Source: Maylandia zebra
Taxonomy: Eukaryota > Chordata > Actinopteri > Cichliformes > Cichlidae
Assembly: GCF_041146795.1 (NCBI RefSeq)
Contig: NC_135177.1
Span: 20,039,560 to 20,103,559 of the forward strand
Length of the DNA: 64,000 nt
Reading direction: 5' to 3'
Of this stretch, positions 28,942 through 42,500 are shown one piece after another (the stretch's first letter is position 1; the number at the start of each line of letters is the position of its first letter). The notes under the pieces were generated by a model. The model was given only the letters and a program-made list of their open reading frames with translations. It made no database searches and had not been told where the DNA came from. The position numbers were made by a program, and so were the translations under genes.

Positions 28942-30160
28942 CAACTTCTCGACCCTACGTGTGAAATTCAGAGACTCAGGTGAAAAACTCTGACATGATG
29001 AGAGGTACTCTGATATCACCACCTCTGCCACTGATGGGTTTTTTAATCTCTTTTTTTTTTTTTTTTTTTTTACCTTCTGAACCTTTACTCCAGTTTATGT
29101 CACCACTTGATTGTACATTGCTCTAACTGCATGACTGATTCTCCTGTTAATGTGTCCTATCAACACATAAGCAGGACGCTAACGGTATAAACTGTTGTAT
29201 ATCTCATCACTGCAACTGATGCTACCAGTGAGAGAACAACCTGATCATCTGGGATGACGTGGAAAGATCTCCTCTCACACAACAATAAGAGCATTTACAG
29301 TGTTGTTTATACGCGCACACTACTATGTCTTGTAAATATTTAGTTAGTGGCAGGAAGCGAAATAACATGTTTACATGTTGCATGAGTTTTATTATTCAGA
29401 GACATCATAAATTAGATCCATCCCTATGTAAAAAAACTCCAAATATATATTCACATATATGTATCCCGCCCCACGTTGTTGTACAAATGCACACAGGTTA
29501 CGTCATCATGTTTTTAGTATGGCTAGCCTTTTTGTTATGACTCACAACTGAAGCAACCACTATGGTACAGCTGATTTTGGCATGTTTTTTGCCTGTCCAG
29601 TATAATGTGGCTTTTCCTAAAGGGGATCATTTGTGCGGGTTTAATGGGCATGTGGTCTGATTTCTTCAGGAGAACACCAAGGTCATATCTCTGTAATTGT
29701 CCCCATTATTGCTTGTAGTTTATATTTTTTATAAGAACACTTTTATCTTGTATGTAGATAGGAACTGCTCACTAGGTTGTTTGTTAAAAGTTATTGCCTA
29801 TTCTGTTGGGTTTTTTTTTTTAATCTTTTTTTTTTTTTTCTGCTGCAGCCACAAAGTAGCTGTGGTCATTTACACTGAGGAAATATCAAGCACCGTCAGA
29901 TTCTGCTAAACAACTTTCTTAGCGCTTTCTGTCATCATTCAAGTCATCATTTAATTGTAAACGCTTTAAATGTTAAGGGGTTGGTAAAGTCCTGGATTAA
30001 AGTGGAAATTTGTGAAGATGCAGATGGAATTTTCCATTTTAAAATGTAGAAAAAGTTCTCAACATTAATCCTTGTGTTCAGCTTGACACCTTGTTTTTGT
30101 ATTTATTTTAACACCACTTCAAGTCAGAAAGTAAATAAAACCTATGAGATATCTGTGGTG
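28942..30160 (+). other. nradd: nradd 3' UTR
   Basis: AT-rich sequence after the TGA, with a long T-run at ~29048-29072. It ends at an AATAAA (30134-30139). No further exon seen. Confidence 0.55.
30134..30139 (+). terminator. nradd: Likely polyadenylation signal of nradd
   Basis: AATAAA about 1.2 kb downstream of the nradd stop, shortly before a Tc1 fragment begins. Confidence 0.5.
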
Positions 30161-30181
30161 GCCTAGTTGTCATTTAACAAA

Positions 30182-30545
30182 TACCCTTACAGCCACTTTG
30201 TTAGGTATAACTGTTTAGTAAGTAAGTTTAGTGAAAAAGTATCTAATCAGCCAATTTCAGAAAATGCTGATTTGCTGGGATTTTAATCACAGAGTTCACA
30301 GAGACTGGTCTAAAAGGAGAAAATATCTAGTGAGCGACAGTTTTCTGGGCGAAAACGCCTCGTTTGATGTCAGAGGTCAGAGGAGAATGGCCAGACTGCT
30401 TTCAGCTGACAGGAAGGCAACAGTAACAAGATAACCGCTCATTACAACCAAGGTATGCAGAAGAGCATCTCTGAATCCACAACATGTTGAACCTTGCTAG
30501 AGCTGCAGAAGGCTTCTCCAGTCAGCTAAGAACAGGAAACTGAGC
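30182..30545 (+). mobile_element. 5' fragment of a Tc1-like element (same family as 1608-2185)
   Basis: It begins with a terminal-repeat-like cagccactttgttaggta. It carries degraded Tc1 coding sequence on the + strand: SKRRKYLVSDSF, then RGQRRMARLLSADRKATVT, and downstream similarity to the MQKSISE and LSAKNRKL blocks. It stops abruptly near 30545, so the 3' half is missing. It complements the C-terminal fragment in the nbeal2 intron. Confidence 0.75.
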
Positions 30546-31960
30546 TCTGAAGGTAAAATGAGGTCCATTCCAGTACTCACTACCTGTAACTAATGAATTG
30601 GCAAGCAAGTCTAACTTTGATGTTTAACTTCTTTTGCTTTTTGTGGAATTACTAATCAAGTGTAGCATTATACAGACGATAAAACATCAGTCTTTATGCT
30701 GCAGATCTGCTACAATCAGCCTGGGGAACTTGCACCTTTTATTTAGTTTCTCGAGGCTAAGCGATTATTTACAAACTCGTTAAAAACAAAAAAAGAAAAA
30801 GAAGCAGAATTACAATTTAAAGTTACAATCAGAACAAATGTTAAGTTTTAAAAGGGCCTTAAACATGAAGCACAGAAATGAAGAACAGATGAAATATGTA
30901 AAAGTGATGATAAAAGAGCTCAGCTGACAAGAGATTCAACAGGCCTCATTAGTTTCACACAGTATAGTTTAATTTTCATCTTTTTGTCATCTTCCCAAAG
31001 GCCCAAACAGTTCTGGCATTGTTTATGTAATAATGATACAGTGTTTTATGACAGTCTAGTGAAAGGCAACAGTGAACAGTTGTATTTGCACCAAATGAAA
31101 AGTCTTTTTTTTAGGTTTACGGAAATAAGACATTTATTGCTAAAGAACCACAGTCCCATAAACCTACGTCTATCATCTTTAGTCAAAGTATAAAACTCAT
31201 CTGATGGGTTAGAGTAACAAAGTTTGGACATGGAATAAACTACTTCTCTTCAAGGGATTTAGTGTATGAGGACGTTTCCTGTCCAAAACCCTGAGGGGAA
31301 ATCATTTAAGAGGTATTTAATAATTTGAGGGCGAAACCAAAATAATCTTAAATCTTCTGGAGGAGCAGTTTTCTGTTTCTCACCGAGACACCATCTCTCA
31401 TTCCTCCTCCCCTTCTGCCGTGAACTCGGATCTGTTAATGATCTCTTTGCCTACAGTCCTAAGTGGGAGCAGGCATCGTGCATGGCCTAGAGCAGCGTTA
31501 CATGCCGTCACACACTCCAGAAGGGACTGCTTAACTGCGGTCTGGAGCACACGGGCATGAGGCTGCGGAATGTGCATACACTGGAAAGGGGGTGGGGTGG
31601 GGTTGGGACCCAGAAGAGAGAGGGGAAGCACAGCAGCGCCTCTTTCTACTCCTCACAGCTCTCCATATTTAGAGCACACTGAATGTATCTAATGAAGGCA
31701 GTCCATACTTTTTTCCCTTTTAGCGGGGCCGAACATCTGGCTCAGTGCTGTGCGAAAGTGCCGTAGTGGCATTCGTGCCATGTGCACCCTTTATTAGAGG
31801 CGGGAGCAGATCTAAAAATGGGATTGGGTGTGCGCGACGCTGTTAATCATGAAGCACAAGGCAGTCACATTTGCTTAGAGATATTCTGGTCTATTTAATT
31901 GATGCTCAAACGAACCTAACTGAACTGCACCGCAGGAAAAAAAATTGATGTGATTTTACA
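30546..31960. other. Intergenic region between nradd and setd2 (tail to tail)
   Basis: Between the nradd 3' end and the setd2 3' end. No coding exon or RNA gene recognised. Confidence 0.55.
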
Positions 31961-31967
31961 AAAAAAG

Positions 31968-31973
31968 TTTATT
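31968..31973 (-). terminator. setd2: Candidate polyadenylation signal of setd2
   Basis: TTTATT on the + strand is AATAAA for the setd2 transcript. It is the clearest candidate seen before the nradd side of the interval. Confidence 0.35.
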
Positions 31974-33654
31974 ATCTTTAAAATGTTTTTACACTCGGTA
32001 TGACAATGTGCTTACACAATACTTACAGTAGAGTTGGGTGAAATTTAATTTGTACATAGAAAAATAATAATTAAAAAAAAGAAACACCACCAACAATAAC
32101 AACTAAAAAACAAAAACACATGAACATCTCCCTGGCCACTTCATTAAAATAAATTGGCTGTGAGTCAGTGGGCTCCTAAGTTTCACTGACTGATATGGGA
32201 ACTGCATCAGGAGGACTAAGCTGGTGAGGATGGGTGGGCTCACTGTGCTCCATCACCCTACTCTCCTGCATACAGCTTTGGTAATTTTACACAATATTTA
32301 CACTTTTAATCACCAAATCATATTCCATTTACAAAGTGTCGGCTTAATTAAGCATTCCAAAAAACTATTATTCAGTATATTCACATATAAAGCAATGTAC
32401 ATATGTTGGAATTCTTTTTAATGCAATTTTATGCGATGTAAAATCGATGACCTAATGCTAAAGAAACAACTTTTAGTGCCAACTGTAAAAATCTCAGAAA
32501 TTAATGAGCGACAGTTTGTCGACCAAAGTGTCTCAAATGTCTTGCTAGGACTAAGAGTGGTAAAAAGACTGAACACGTGGGATGTTTAGAAACGGTTAAA
32601 ACTGCAATGCTACGACCTTCATTCTCAGAATCATTCCTGCAAGAAGAGGAAATCGGGCAGAACAAGTTGAGGAAGTGGGGCCGGACAAGAAACGAGGGGG
32701 TGGGGAAGTAACTGGACACACACCTAAACAGCATGTCAAACATAGCATTCAAACCCTGCTCCCATTATTACACATTAACTGATAAAAGTCAAGAAAAGAT
32801 TGACCGCTAACTCCTTTTCGCCAGCCTGATTGCCACCGATTGATCCCTCAGTATACCGTGAGCAAAAAGCTCATCCCCGTGAGGGAAGATTACTTGAAGT
32901 AAGAAGATGTGGAAAATGTAGGGATTTCCATAAGGATCACTCTGACCTCAGGTTACATCATGCATTCATAAAACAACAGAGGCTCCAAAGTCTTGTGGTT
33001 AAGAAGGCAGGGTTTGCAGGAGTGGAAGCTTGGACCTCCACAGCCCATTTAAAAGCAGCACCAGATATGGTCAGTGGCAGGGGGGCTGAAGCGTGTACAG
33101 AGGGGGGAGAAAAAGGAGGCTGGGGAGGGAGAACTCGACTGTTCGGGCACGGATCCTTTTTTTTTTTAATTTTTTTTTTTTTAAACAGTGGAAAGTAACA
33201 ACAAAACTTTGATAAATGTGATACCAAAGCTGATTCCTGTGAATGATCCTCATTCAGGGATATAACAGTTTAAAAACTGGAATTGAGGTGATCATCTGAG
33301 GAACTTTTAAGAGCCGCAAATGAAAAAAAACACAAAAACGCTAAAAAATAAAACAGTCAGTGAAAACAGTCTCTGTAGCACCCCTCAGTGTCATCGTCTG
33401 AGAACACTGCACCTGGAGTCTTGGGTTGGTCATCAACAACCAAGTCTCCCAGAGTCCGTATATCGGGGCTCCTGTGCGATCCGCAGGGCCTGGAGAACTT
33501 CAGCAGTGCAATTCGTAGACATAAATAGAAATAAAGAAACTACTTCACTGTTCAGGCTGGACAGTTCGTACATGTGGGAGTGAATGGAAAGGCAAATCTG
33601 TGCTTCTCCTGTGTTAGCGCAGAGCAAAGTGTAACATCTGTGGCCTGAAATGCT
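31968..33654 (-). other. setd2: Probable setd2 3' UTR
   Basis: The region after the stop (complement of 33655-33657) has no coding exon. An AATAAA in minus orientation lies at 31968-31973 and would give a 3' UTR of about 1.7 kb. Closer ends are possible. Length is inferred. Confidence 0.4.
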
Positions 33655-36581
33655 TCAATACACCTCTGTGTCCTCCTTGGGTCTGTACACGGCGCCGAAT
33701 CGCTGCATGTACTTTTTGATGTATTCCTTGGTCTTGTGCTTCACATTTTCATTGCACTCGAGGTCCTCGGGATTCTTGCAAGCTTTCAACTCCTTATTCA
33801 TAACTCCGTGAGTTAGCTAGAAGACAGAGCAGAAGTGAGGAAAGAGTTAGGCATTCATTCTTGCCCTCAAGTCTACAATAAACTGATATTGAAGTTGCGG
33901 TAGAGTGGTTAATCCCCTTTAGTGACTTTGCTCTTTATAATTTGACATAATACAATGCTGCAGTCTTTAAATGGGTGAAGCCTAAGTCGTCTTTCTGTTT
34001 ACTGCGCCCATGTCCTCAGAGTCCTGGTATGTTCGAGTGGCAAACCACTCACATGCACTATCCATGGACCTACTGAGAATCATAATGGAAAAAAAACCCC
34101 ACCGCCCTTTGAAGAGATGCTGGTTGAAAACAGCTTTTGAGAAGGAGCTAAAACAAAAGAGACAGTGATAATAGCTAGCATGTACAACATTTGTTCTGGA
34201 GGCAGAACACAAAAACATTTGGCTGGACGCCGAAATCGTGGGAGTTTAATTATTTAGTAATAGTTTGAAGGAAACTTTGAAAACTTTGTTTACATTAAAT
34301 GCTGACCAGCATCCTCACTGTGCCGTGACCACACTAGGAAAGAAAGAAACGTTTGCTTTGTGGAAAACTTAATCCATGTATGAACACGGTTACCTTTCTA
34401 GCCAGGTGTTTGAAGTCTTCTGTGTTGCTGATGCGTCCAGATTTGCAGTCTGGCTTTCGATAAGGATTCAAGCATTGCACTATGAACTGTGACATCTGAT
34501 TAACAAACAGGTATAAAGTTAAGTAATGTACAGAATTAAAAAAACAAAAACAAAACAGAAATGGCCGGACAGATTCACGACCATGCAGATCGAAGTGCAG
34601 ACACTGTATATATGTTTAAAAAAGGAGTTAAAAACATTGCTCTTAACACAGTTTGTGGAAACTCTGACTCACCTCCTTGCGAAAGGTCTCTTTACTTTTC
34701 TTAGCGAGTTCACTGGAAGTGTCTGCTTCAGCCGTCTTTGTGGAAAACTACAACGTCATCATAAGAGAAACTCATTAACAGGCTTGTTTGCGGACAAATA
34801 TAACTCTGAAATGTTGCGGACCAGAATTAGCACGCCACTTTGCAAACTGATTTTTCTATGCTGCAAACCCAACCCTAGCTTAGCTTAATTAAAACATTCC
34901 TACAAGTTGCAACGACAGCTACTGAGGTCAGTAGGGAGTAAATGCAGCACCTGTTCACCAGCTATTTGAAACAACGCAGGGATATCCTGCCAGGGTGCCG
35001 CTTCCTCTCTGGCCGCAGCCTTCCACAGCAAAGCCAAGCAGGCAGCAGTTAACTGCCTACACCCACTATGAAGCGGTGAGTATCAAGAACAAGCATAAAG
35101 GATTCACACACACACACAGCCGCACACACAGAGGAGGAATCCAGACAGTGAGACAGAATGCTTTGCAAGGCTAAAGCATGTGTCATAGTTTTGAGCCCTG
35201 GAAGTCGGCACCACCATTGTCTAAAGCCTACAGCTCACACACATGTAGCTGTTCTTGGATTATTGAACAACATGGATGTTTCACCTCAGTCTTGTTTGTT
35301 AAATGAACCAACACACCCTACGAATAAATCAAGGAATCTCTGTATGCGTGTCAGTGTGTGTCTTCTTTGTGTTTCTCAACAGCTGTTGTATCTCGTGAGT
35401 CGAGTTTGCCCGGATGATGGGTGGTCTCATTTCTGGGGTTTTGCATGCAGACAACACTTAAGACTTGTGACCTCCTACACGATGGCGCGTCTCTGTACTG
35501 TCACCACTTAAAATGACAAAATTTACAAATAAACTTCCACCGACTCTCACGTCTACCTTTGCTGTGGGTTGCATGTCCGTCACTGTGCAAGTCTTTCAAA
35601 GAGACAGTTATGCAGTTAAAGCGTAAAACCCCAAACTGCAAATAAATGAAGGCTAAATCTCCCACATGGTTTCCATTATCTTTAAAGACAGGATAAAAAA
35701 TGAAAGGGGAAAACAAAGGAAGCAGAAGAGAGGAGATGAGCTTAGGCATCGCCTCCTCTTTAGCCTTGAGGCTAAAGGACAGACAGCTGAGCAGGGGGCG
35801 GGGCGTTTAGACACACTCTTAAAATTTCTGTCTCTCTGTAGAGTGCGATGAAGCCATTTTGAGAGGTGTAGTCGCCGCCAAGTTTATAAGACTCGACAGA
35901 ACGTGGTGTTGTGCTGAAGGCTTTTCTTCTTCTTCTTCTTTTTTTCTTAGTTGAGAAACAGCTGAAAGTAATCACTGGTGCAGCATCTTCAATTACCTCA
36001 AGGAGCAAACACTATAATCGTGTTTTGCATCCAAGCGCAAACTTTCAGGGGAACTAACGAAAAAGTAATGTGGATTCTTTCTCATTGTCAAACGAAGGAA
36101 TGCAGAGATACTTTTCCACTCTGTGAAGACTGTTACTAAAACCCGCTGTTTCTGACCACCCACCTAAGATTAGATCACAACAGTTAACTTTTTTAAAATC
36201 TTTCAGTGAAGAGTAATCAATGTCAAAAGCTCACTTTGGAAGGATTTTCATCATAGGTGGGTGTTCCCAGGTCCATCTCTGATTCATGGTCCACACTAGT
36301 GTTGTCACTATTTCCTTCCCAGGTTGGTGGATCCCACTGTGTTTGCCTAAAGGGAAAATAAATAAATAAATGAAACGCAATATGCTTGTGAGGACTTTAC
36401 TGAGGCACACACACAAAACACCCCTGCAACACAGTTTTACTAACCTTGTAACAATATGGTAGTAGTAAATTTTGCCTTCAGGGTCCCGAGCCACTTTCCA
36501 GTTGGGAGGTAGGACGATAGTTTTGGGTTTAGGGGGAGAAGGTGGAGGCAGGTCTATCACACTGTTGGGGACAATCATTTC
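33655..36581 (-). CDS. setd2: setd2 WW and SRI domain exons
   Basis: Exons 36581-36445 and 36346-36235 encode the WW domain ([20 protein letters not shown], then [11 protein letters not shown]). The last three exons encode the SRI domain, which in SETD2 binds the phosphorylated C-terminal tail of RNA polymerase [59 protein letters not shown] and [20 protein letters not shown], ending [10 protein letters not shown] short ASKKPK-like linker that I recall between these modules in human is absent from my exon set; the join remains in frame. Confidence 0.94.
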
Positions 36582-39500
36582 CTGGAGAAGAAAATAAGTT
36601 TTAAACTTAGTATAGGAGGATCACAAAATATACACATACAGCTTCACTTTAATGTGTTTAAAAAGAGATCAAAAATTACTGACACAGCTTTCATTTAAAA
36701 ACAAAAACAAAACAAATTGACATCTAATTTCTAATGTATATGGCCATTATGTAACAACTTAAATTTGTCACTATAACAACTGTAGTTTGAAGTCATACGT
36801 GTTTACATTCTTATAAACAAATGGGACCCATTTAGCTGGACTCTGTCTCATATTAAAAGGGACAGATGCATAATTCAGATCTATACCACCCCCTTGTGGC
36901 CACGACAATAGGGCTTGTTCAAAACCACAAACTCAACTGCCTTATAATATCCCTGTTTTACGTCTTGTCTGTTACCTGCTGAACAGTTTGAGATGTTACA
37001 ATGGTGGTGACTGTGCCTCCCTGCTGCACCACCACTCCCTGCTGACCAGGATATACCGGCTGGCCATGTAGGTAGCTGGCTGTGGGATCAGTGTATGCCT
37101 TCAAAAACAAAGCACAATTAGATGGCAGTCTTACAGACGTTCAGAACCTCTTTTTTCTTTTTTAAGGAATAAAATAAAATATCCTCCTCTGAATTATGAG
37201 CTTAGTTTTCCCAACCCCCATCGAATTTGGGTCAAAAATATACTACAGATTGGTCAGGAAAAACATAATTTCCTTTATTAACCATCTTTTAAAAGACTGT
37301 CTTGTATTTTCATACAGTTCAATCACAATAAAGATATTAACATTCGCTTTTTTCTATATCAAGGAGTTATCTCTTGTATATCATAATGTAGGTTATTTAT
37401 AAAAATTACACAAAAATCAAACGTGGGCAATGAGCAAATCTAAGAAAGGTAAAATGGACATTTGTATATGACCAAAGCAAGAAGATTACCTGTATGACTG
37501 GAGTGTTGGTCTGGGGGTAGGGAGCAGGGATGCTGTAGATTGTTTGGCAAGGCTGGCCCTGATAATAGATAGCTGTGGGAGTCTGACCCTGTCCCGGGGC
37601 TGTGGCATACTGCTGTGCAGGTTGTGTCTGCACAGTCACTGCCTGCTGAGTGGTGGGGTCCCAGAGAGTGGTGTAGCTCTGTTGGCCCTGTACCTGAGGG
37701 GCAGACTGGGCTGGTACCGACAGGACAGCTACGCCTGCATCCTGGGTTGCTACAGTTGGCTGGGCATAGTGCTGAGGGTTGCCAGAGGCAAGGTTTGCGG
37801 TAGTGACGTGCTGAGGGAGATTGGTGACTGGAGTGGTTTGGGGAGTGGAAGATGGAGAGGTCAGTCCTAGATCTGAGACGAGACGCTGGGGTGGAGTCTG
37901 TTCATAGTTGAGACTCGGCTCCACTGTAGGTGTTGGGAGAAGTACTTTGCCCGCATTGGGGTTGGAAGGATCCACAAAAGTCTGGATGGGATATCCAGGT
38001 GGGTACGTGATGAAACCAGGGCTGGAGGCATAGGCTAGAGCCGGGTCATAAGCCAAAGACTGGAGCTGCTGCTGCTGTTGAAGCTGTTGCTGCTTCTGTG
38101 CTTCCCGCTGGGCAACCTCCTGTTCAAACAGCTTCCTGCGCTCCTCTGTGGACAGTTTGTTGCGCTCCTTGCCACCAACTCCTCTTGGTGTCTTGCTGCT
38201 GTTAGATGGATCAAACCTTCACAATTCAGAGAACATGAGGACAGCTGAGTACCAAACCTTCACTAGGAGAGTTTGGGAAAAGAAAAAAACACTATGATTC
38301 GAGGACACAATCAACAAATAACACAAATTCCTACCGTTCCTCAGTGCGTCGGCTGCTCCTCTCGTAGGATGAAGGTGGAGATGGCGAGCGTCTCCTCCGT
38401 CGCTCAGAGCTGCGCGGAGTTTTCTCAGAGCCTCGATCGCGGTCCCTGTCTCTGTCCCAATCTCGATCCCTGTCTCTGTCCCAATCTCGATCCCTGTCCC
38501 GTTCCCTCTCCTTCTCTCGCTCACGTTCTCGGCTTCCTGACGTGGTGCGTGGCGTGAAAGATGTATCTCGATCTCGGCTGCGATCTGCCAGAAAAATCTA
38601 ATTATATTAAAAGTTATGCAAATAATGTTTCAAGCCAAACATAAACTTCGAGGTAACCGTACCTCTTCCTTCCTTATCTACTTGAGTCTTCTTTGGTATC
38701 CTGTACACCTCCTGAAAATAACAGAACTTTGACTTTGGAATACAATGATGAGAGCATCGCAAACATTTGGATGATACACATTTTATACATGTTTATCTAT
38801 TTTCCTTTGAAGGCGACAACTTATGAATATACCTTTAGATCCTTCCAGCTTTCTAGAAGCCTAGCAGCCATGCCACTAATGTCGAAAACACTGAGCTGTG
38901 GTTCCTGACTCCTCTCACTCTCCACATCTGAGACACCTTCCTCTTCATCTTGAGAAGGCGTCCCTATCACTGATGGATCCACAGGGGTTGCTGTGACCGC
39001 TGAGGGAATCGTGGCCTCCGGGGCTTCAGCGATAGGTGGAACATCAGTGGTTGGTTCACCACTGTGTGGCTCACTGCTAGGCAGTGTTTTCTTAGCCTCT
39101 TCAGCCTCTGTCTGGGATTCCATAGTCTCTGAAGGCTGCTCAGGTGGAGCATCAGCAACACCCGTTTGACTGGATTGGGTCTCTGGCTCATGGACTTTAA
39201 CACTGGGCTGGCCTTCTTCTAATTCTGCATTTTCTGTCACTGATTGGTTATCTTGAGGCTTCCCACTCTCTTGTGTTTCAACTGGCTCTTTTGCTGGTTC
39301 CAGCTCATCTGCCTGATCTTCACTTTTGACTTCTTTTATATCGGAGTCCTCTTCCACAACCAAATCAGGTTTTTCCTTCACCTCTTCAGTTGGAGGTTGA
39401 GGTTCACTGCTTGAAGTCATCGCTGCCTCTTCCTGTTTCTCTCCTATGACTTCTTTTCCCGACTCTTCCACTGAATCTGTGGTTGGATCTGCAGCGTCCA

Positions 39501-42500
39501 CCGGTGTGTCTGGCTTCAACTGCTTTCCTTCAGGAAGTCCTGCACGTGAATTTTCATCATCTTCCTCATCATCCTCCTCCTCCTCTTCCTCTTTCCCATC
39601 GGATGCTTTGCTAGCATCAGAAAGAGCGCTGTCCAGACTGTTTTCGCTAATGATTTTAAGGCGTCTGTACACAGCAGGCTTGGACGTGTCACTATCTAGT
39701 TCTGGTCCCATTTTAGCGGAGGAACCATCAGGAGTGTTGAGGGGAGTTTGGGCACGGGAGGTGTTCTCACTAGAGTAACCATCCATCTCAGTCTGCTGAG
39801 GAAGAGTTTTTGTCTGAGCCCACCGCTGAATGAAGGTCAGGACTCTGCTCTCCTCCAACATGTTCTTAGTTGAGATGGGCAGCACACTGAGGGTCTTCAT
39901 GATCTGCAAACAAGGCAATCGCTGGTCAAACAGCAAGTGGCTGTGTATGGGCCATACAGTGATATATGATAACATTTTGACATATCTCACCTGTAATTGC
40001 AGTTTGATGTTGTTGGCACTGTTGCCTTTAGCTTCGGAAAGCTCCACCATGAAAATCCAGAGCAAAGACAATCCATGGTGGTCTAAGAACTGCTTCAAGC
40101 ATGATGGATTTTGTGTATCCTGTACAAAACAAACATAACATGTTATAACCTAAAAAAGAAGATAAAAAAAAATCAACAATATAGACAACGTATTCACAGA
40201 TCTAGTCATACTTGTATGAGCTTTAGACAGATGAGTTTCTGTTCCATCGTTTCCACTCGGACCATCAGTCTGCAGAGAGACACCACCTGTTTCTCATCGT
40301 ATAAGCCTTCGCCATTCTCTAGTAATGCCTCCAGCTCTTCATCGACCTGTGAAAGGACAGCATAGAAACAAGAGTGAAGATACATTTTGGCATTTAAAAC
40401 ACTCCGTGTATACAGCCTGTAGTTACAATGATGGCTTCTCATATTACACAAGGACAAAGTTTCAAATAATAAAGGTCAACTTATGTACTGTGCAAGTAAT
40501 CACAGTGAGTCAAAATGCTTGGGCTGTTCTAAAAGCTCATTCCCCCCCCCCATTTCTGGCTCCGTTTGACGTCAAAGGGAGGGGATATCAAGGCACACAG
40601 TTCTGGCTCTGCCCCATCAACCTGCTGTTCAAAATGAGGGGTGAGGCACTCTGAAGAATTCCAGCTTAAATTGAGGGTGGCCTTAAAAGGAGGGTAGCTA
40701 AAACAGTTAGTTTCAGAGTGTCTACTGACATGCAATATAAGACAAGTATAAAAACTGAACTACAAATTATGCAGAGATATTCCAGCAGTGTCTAAATATT
40801 AAAAAAATAATAAGCTTGAAACAAACAGATCTAATCTAAGAAGCAAGTACAGGCATTGTAATACAGGCTGTTATGAATCCTCTACTGTAACTTTAACACT
40901 ATGACTTCAAAGACCACTACAATTACCCTGTAAATGAGGCTGTGAATACCAAGTAGTCAAATATCCTGAAGTTCTGGTACATTACTAACACATTTTCACT
41001 ATATTGCTGAAGCAGTTACTTATTATAGTGATCAAAAGGAAAAGAAAGATAACATTTTTTGCACTTTTATTGTGTAAACTTTTTAAAAACGGAACAGTTA
41101 ATGAGTTCACAGCTTCTGTTGCCTTTTCTGATATGATTGATTTTGCATGAATATTTTCTAACAGGTTTATGTACCTGATTATTAAGAAGAGGAAAATAAC
41201 AGTTGCACACAGCAGTGTATGCAGCTTAACAGTTCTCAGCACTCAATTTATACAAATTTGTAAGTCTTTCCCTCTCTTAGTTGTTGTGTATCAGTCACTA
41301 AAGTGCCGGCCTCCATGCAAACCTGTTAAAGCTACACTTAAAAGAAATGCCTTAAGACCTTTAAATATTACTAAAAGAACCGACCGTTGTGAGAGCACTC
41401 TTTCGACTGCGGTCTTTCTTCATCTTCCCACCAGCTGCTCGAACACTAACTCTGTTCTCCCCACCCAGGAAGCCTCTGCAGCTGGGTGCTCCACAGAAGC
41501 ATTTCTGTGCTTCTTTCCTGCAGGGTACAATTAAACAGAGATGAAACCACCACTGCTAAACCATTCGATGAAAAGGTTAACCAGTCTTTCTTTTTGAGTC
41601 TATTCATATATTATACGTCGAACACAAAAATACAGTAACCGCGCAGGAACCGTACCCATATCTCTGAAACTGGTAGTCAAACGTGAGCTCAGTTCCTGCA
41701 GTAACAGCCTTGGTGGTGAAGAACCCAACTCGAAGCTGACCGTTGACTGTCCACTGAAACGATTAAAAAATTAAATAAAAAAACAAAACAAAAAAGTAAA
41801 AGAAACTAAAAGGATACGCCAAAGAGTTTTATTTTGCCACCGTACCTTTTGGGTTTCACAGTTGGGCTCGCAGCTGTGGTTCATGAACCGAGAGCAATTA
41901 CCCTTCAGCGTTGCATCAATAATCTGAGAGAGGCAGTACAGCGTCAGCCGTTTCTTCCAGCCACCACAAATAACCATTAAAACCATTTACAGACGCCATT
42001 TGATGTGTTAAATCATCACTTACCTCGTTATTCTTCAGAGACATAAAATAGTAGTGGATGTTCTTATTGCGAGCGTACTCTTTCACCCTTGTTTTGAACT
42101 CTTTGTGGTCCAAAACCTCACCGCAGTATTCCAGTACAAAGGTGTTTCTAAGAAAACAACAAAAGCAGTTTCACATATATCACCACTGTTGTTTTTTCTT
42201 TCCACATGCATTTTTATCTAGTATAAGTCAGATCTTATAACCTCTTAGGAAGCACTGTCGAGGCCTTGTTCTATCGTTATGCAGTGAAACAGAGAGCCTC
42301 TTTTGTCAACTACTGAATGTTATTTTCTAAAAATTATTTCACAGCGTTCTATTAAAAACCAATAAGTGTCTTACGATGCCAAGTCTTTAGCTGCCCGTAG
42401 TCCCCAGCCCTTGTCTTCTGTAAGGATCACATCAAAGTCGGCATGTTGTTTCATCTGAAAGCGGCGATTAGAGCAGTAGGCTCCATTCAGGCACCGTGAC

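Noticed and set aside
32830..33198. 122-codon plus-strand ORF downstream of setd2
   Set aside because: Lies in the probable setd2 3' UTR, no domain, no splice partners.
40520..40720. C-run and palindrome-like segment in a setd2 intron, possibly a repeat
   Set aside because: I could not recognise ends, duplications or a coding relic; not enough to call.
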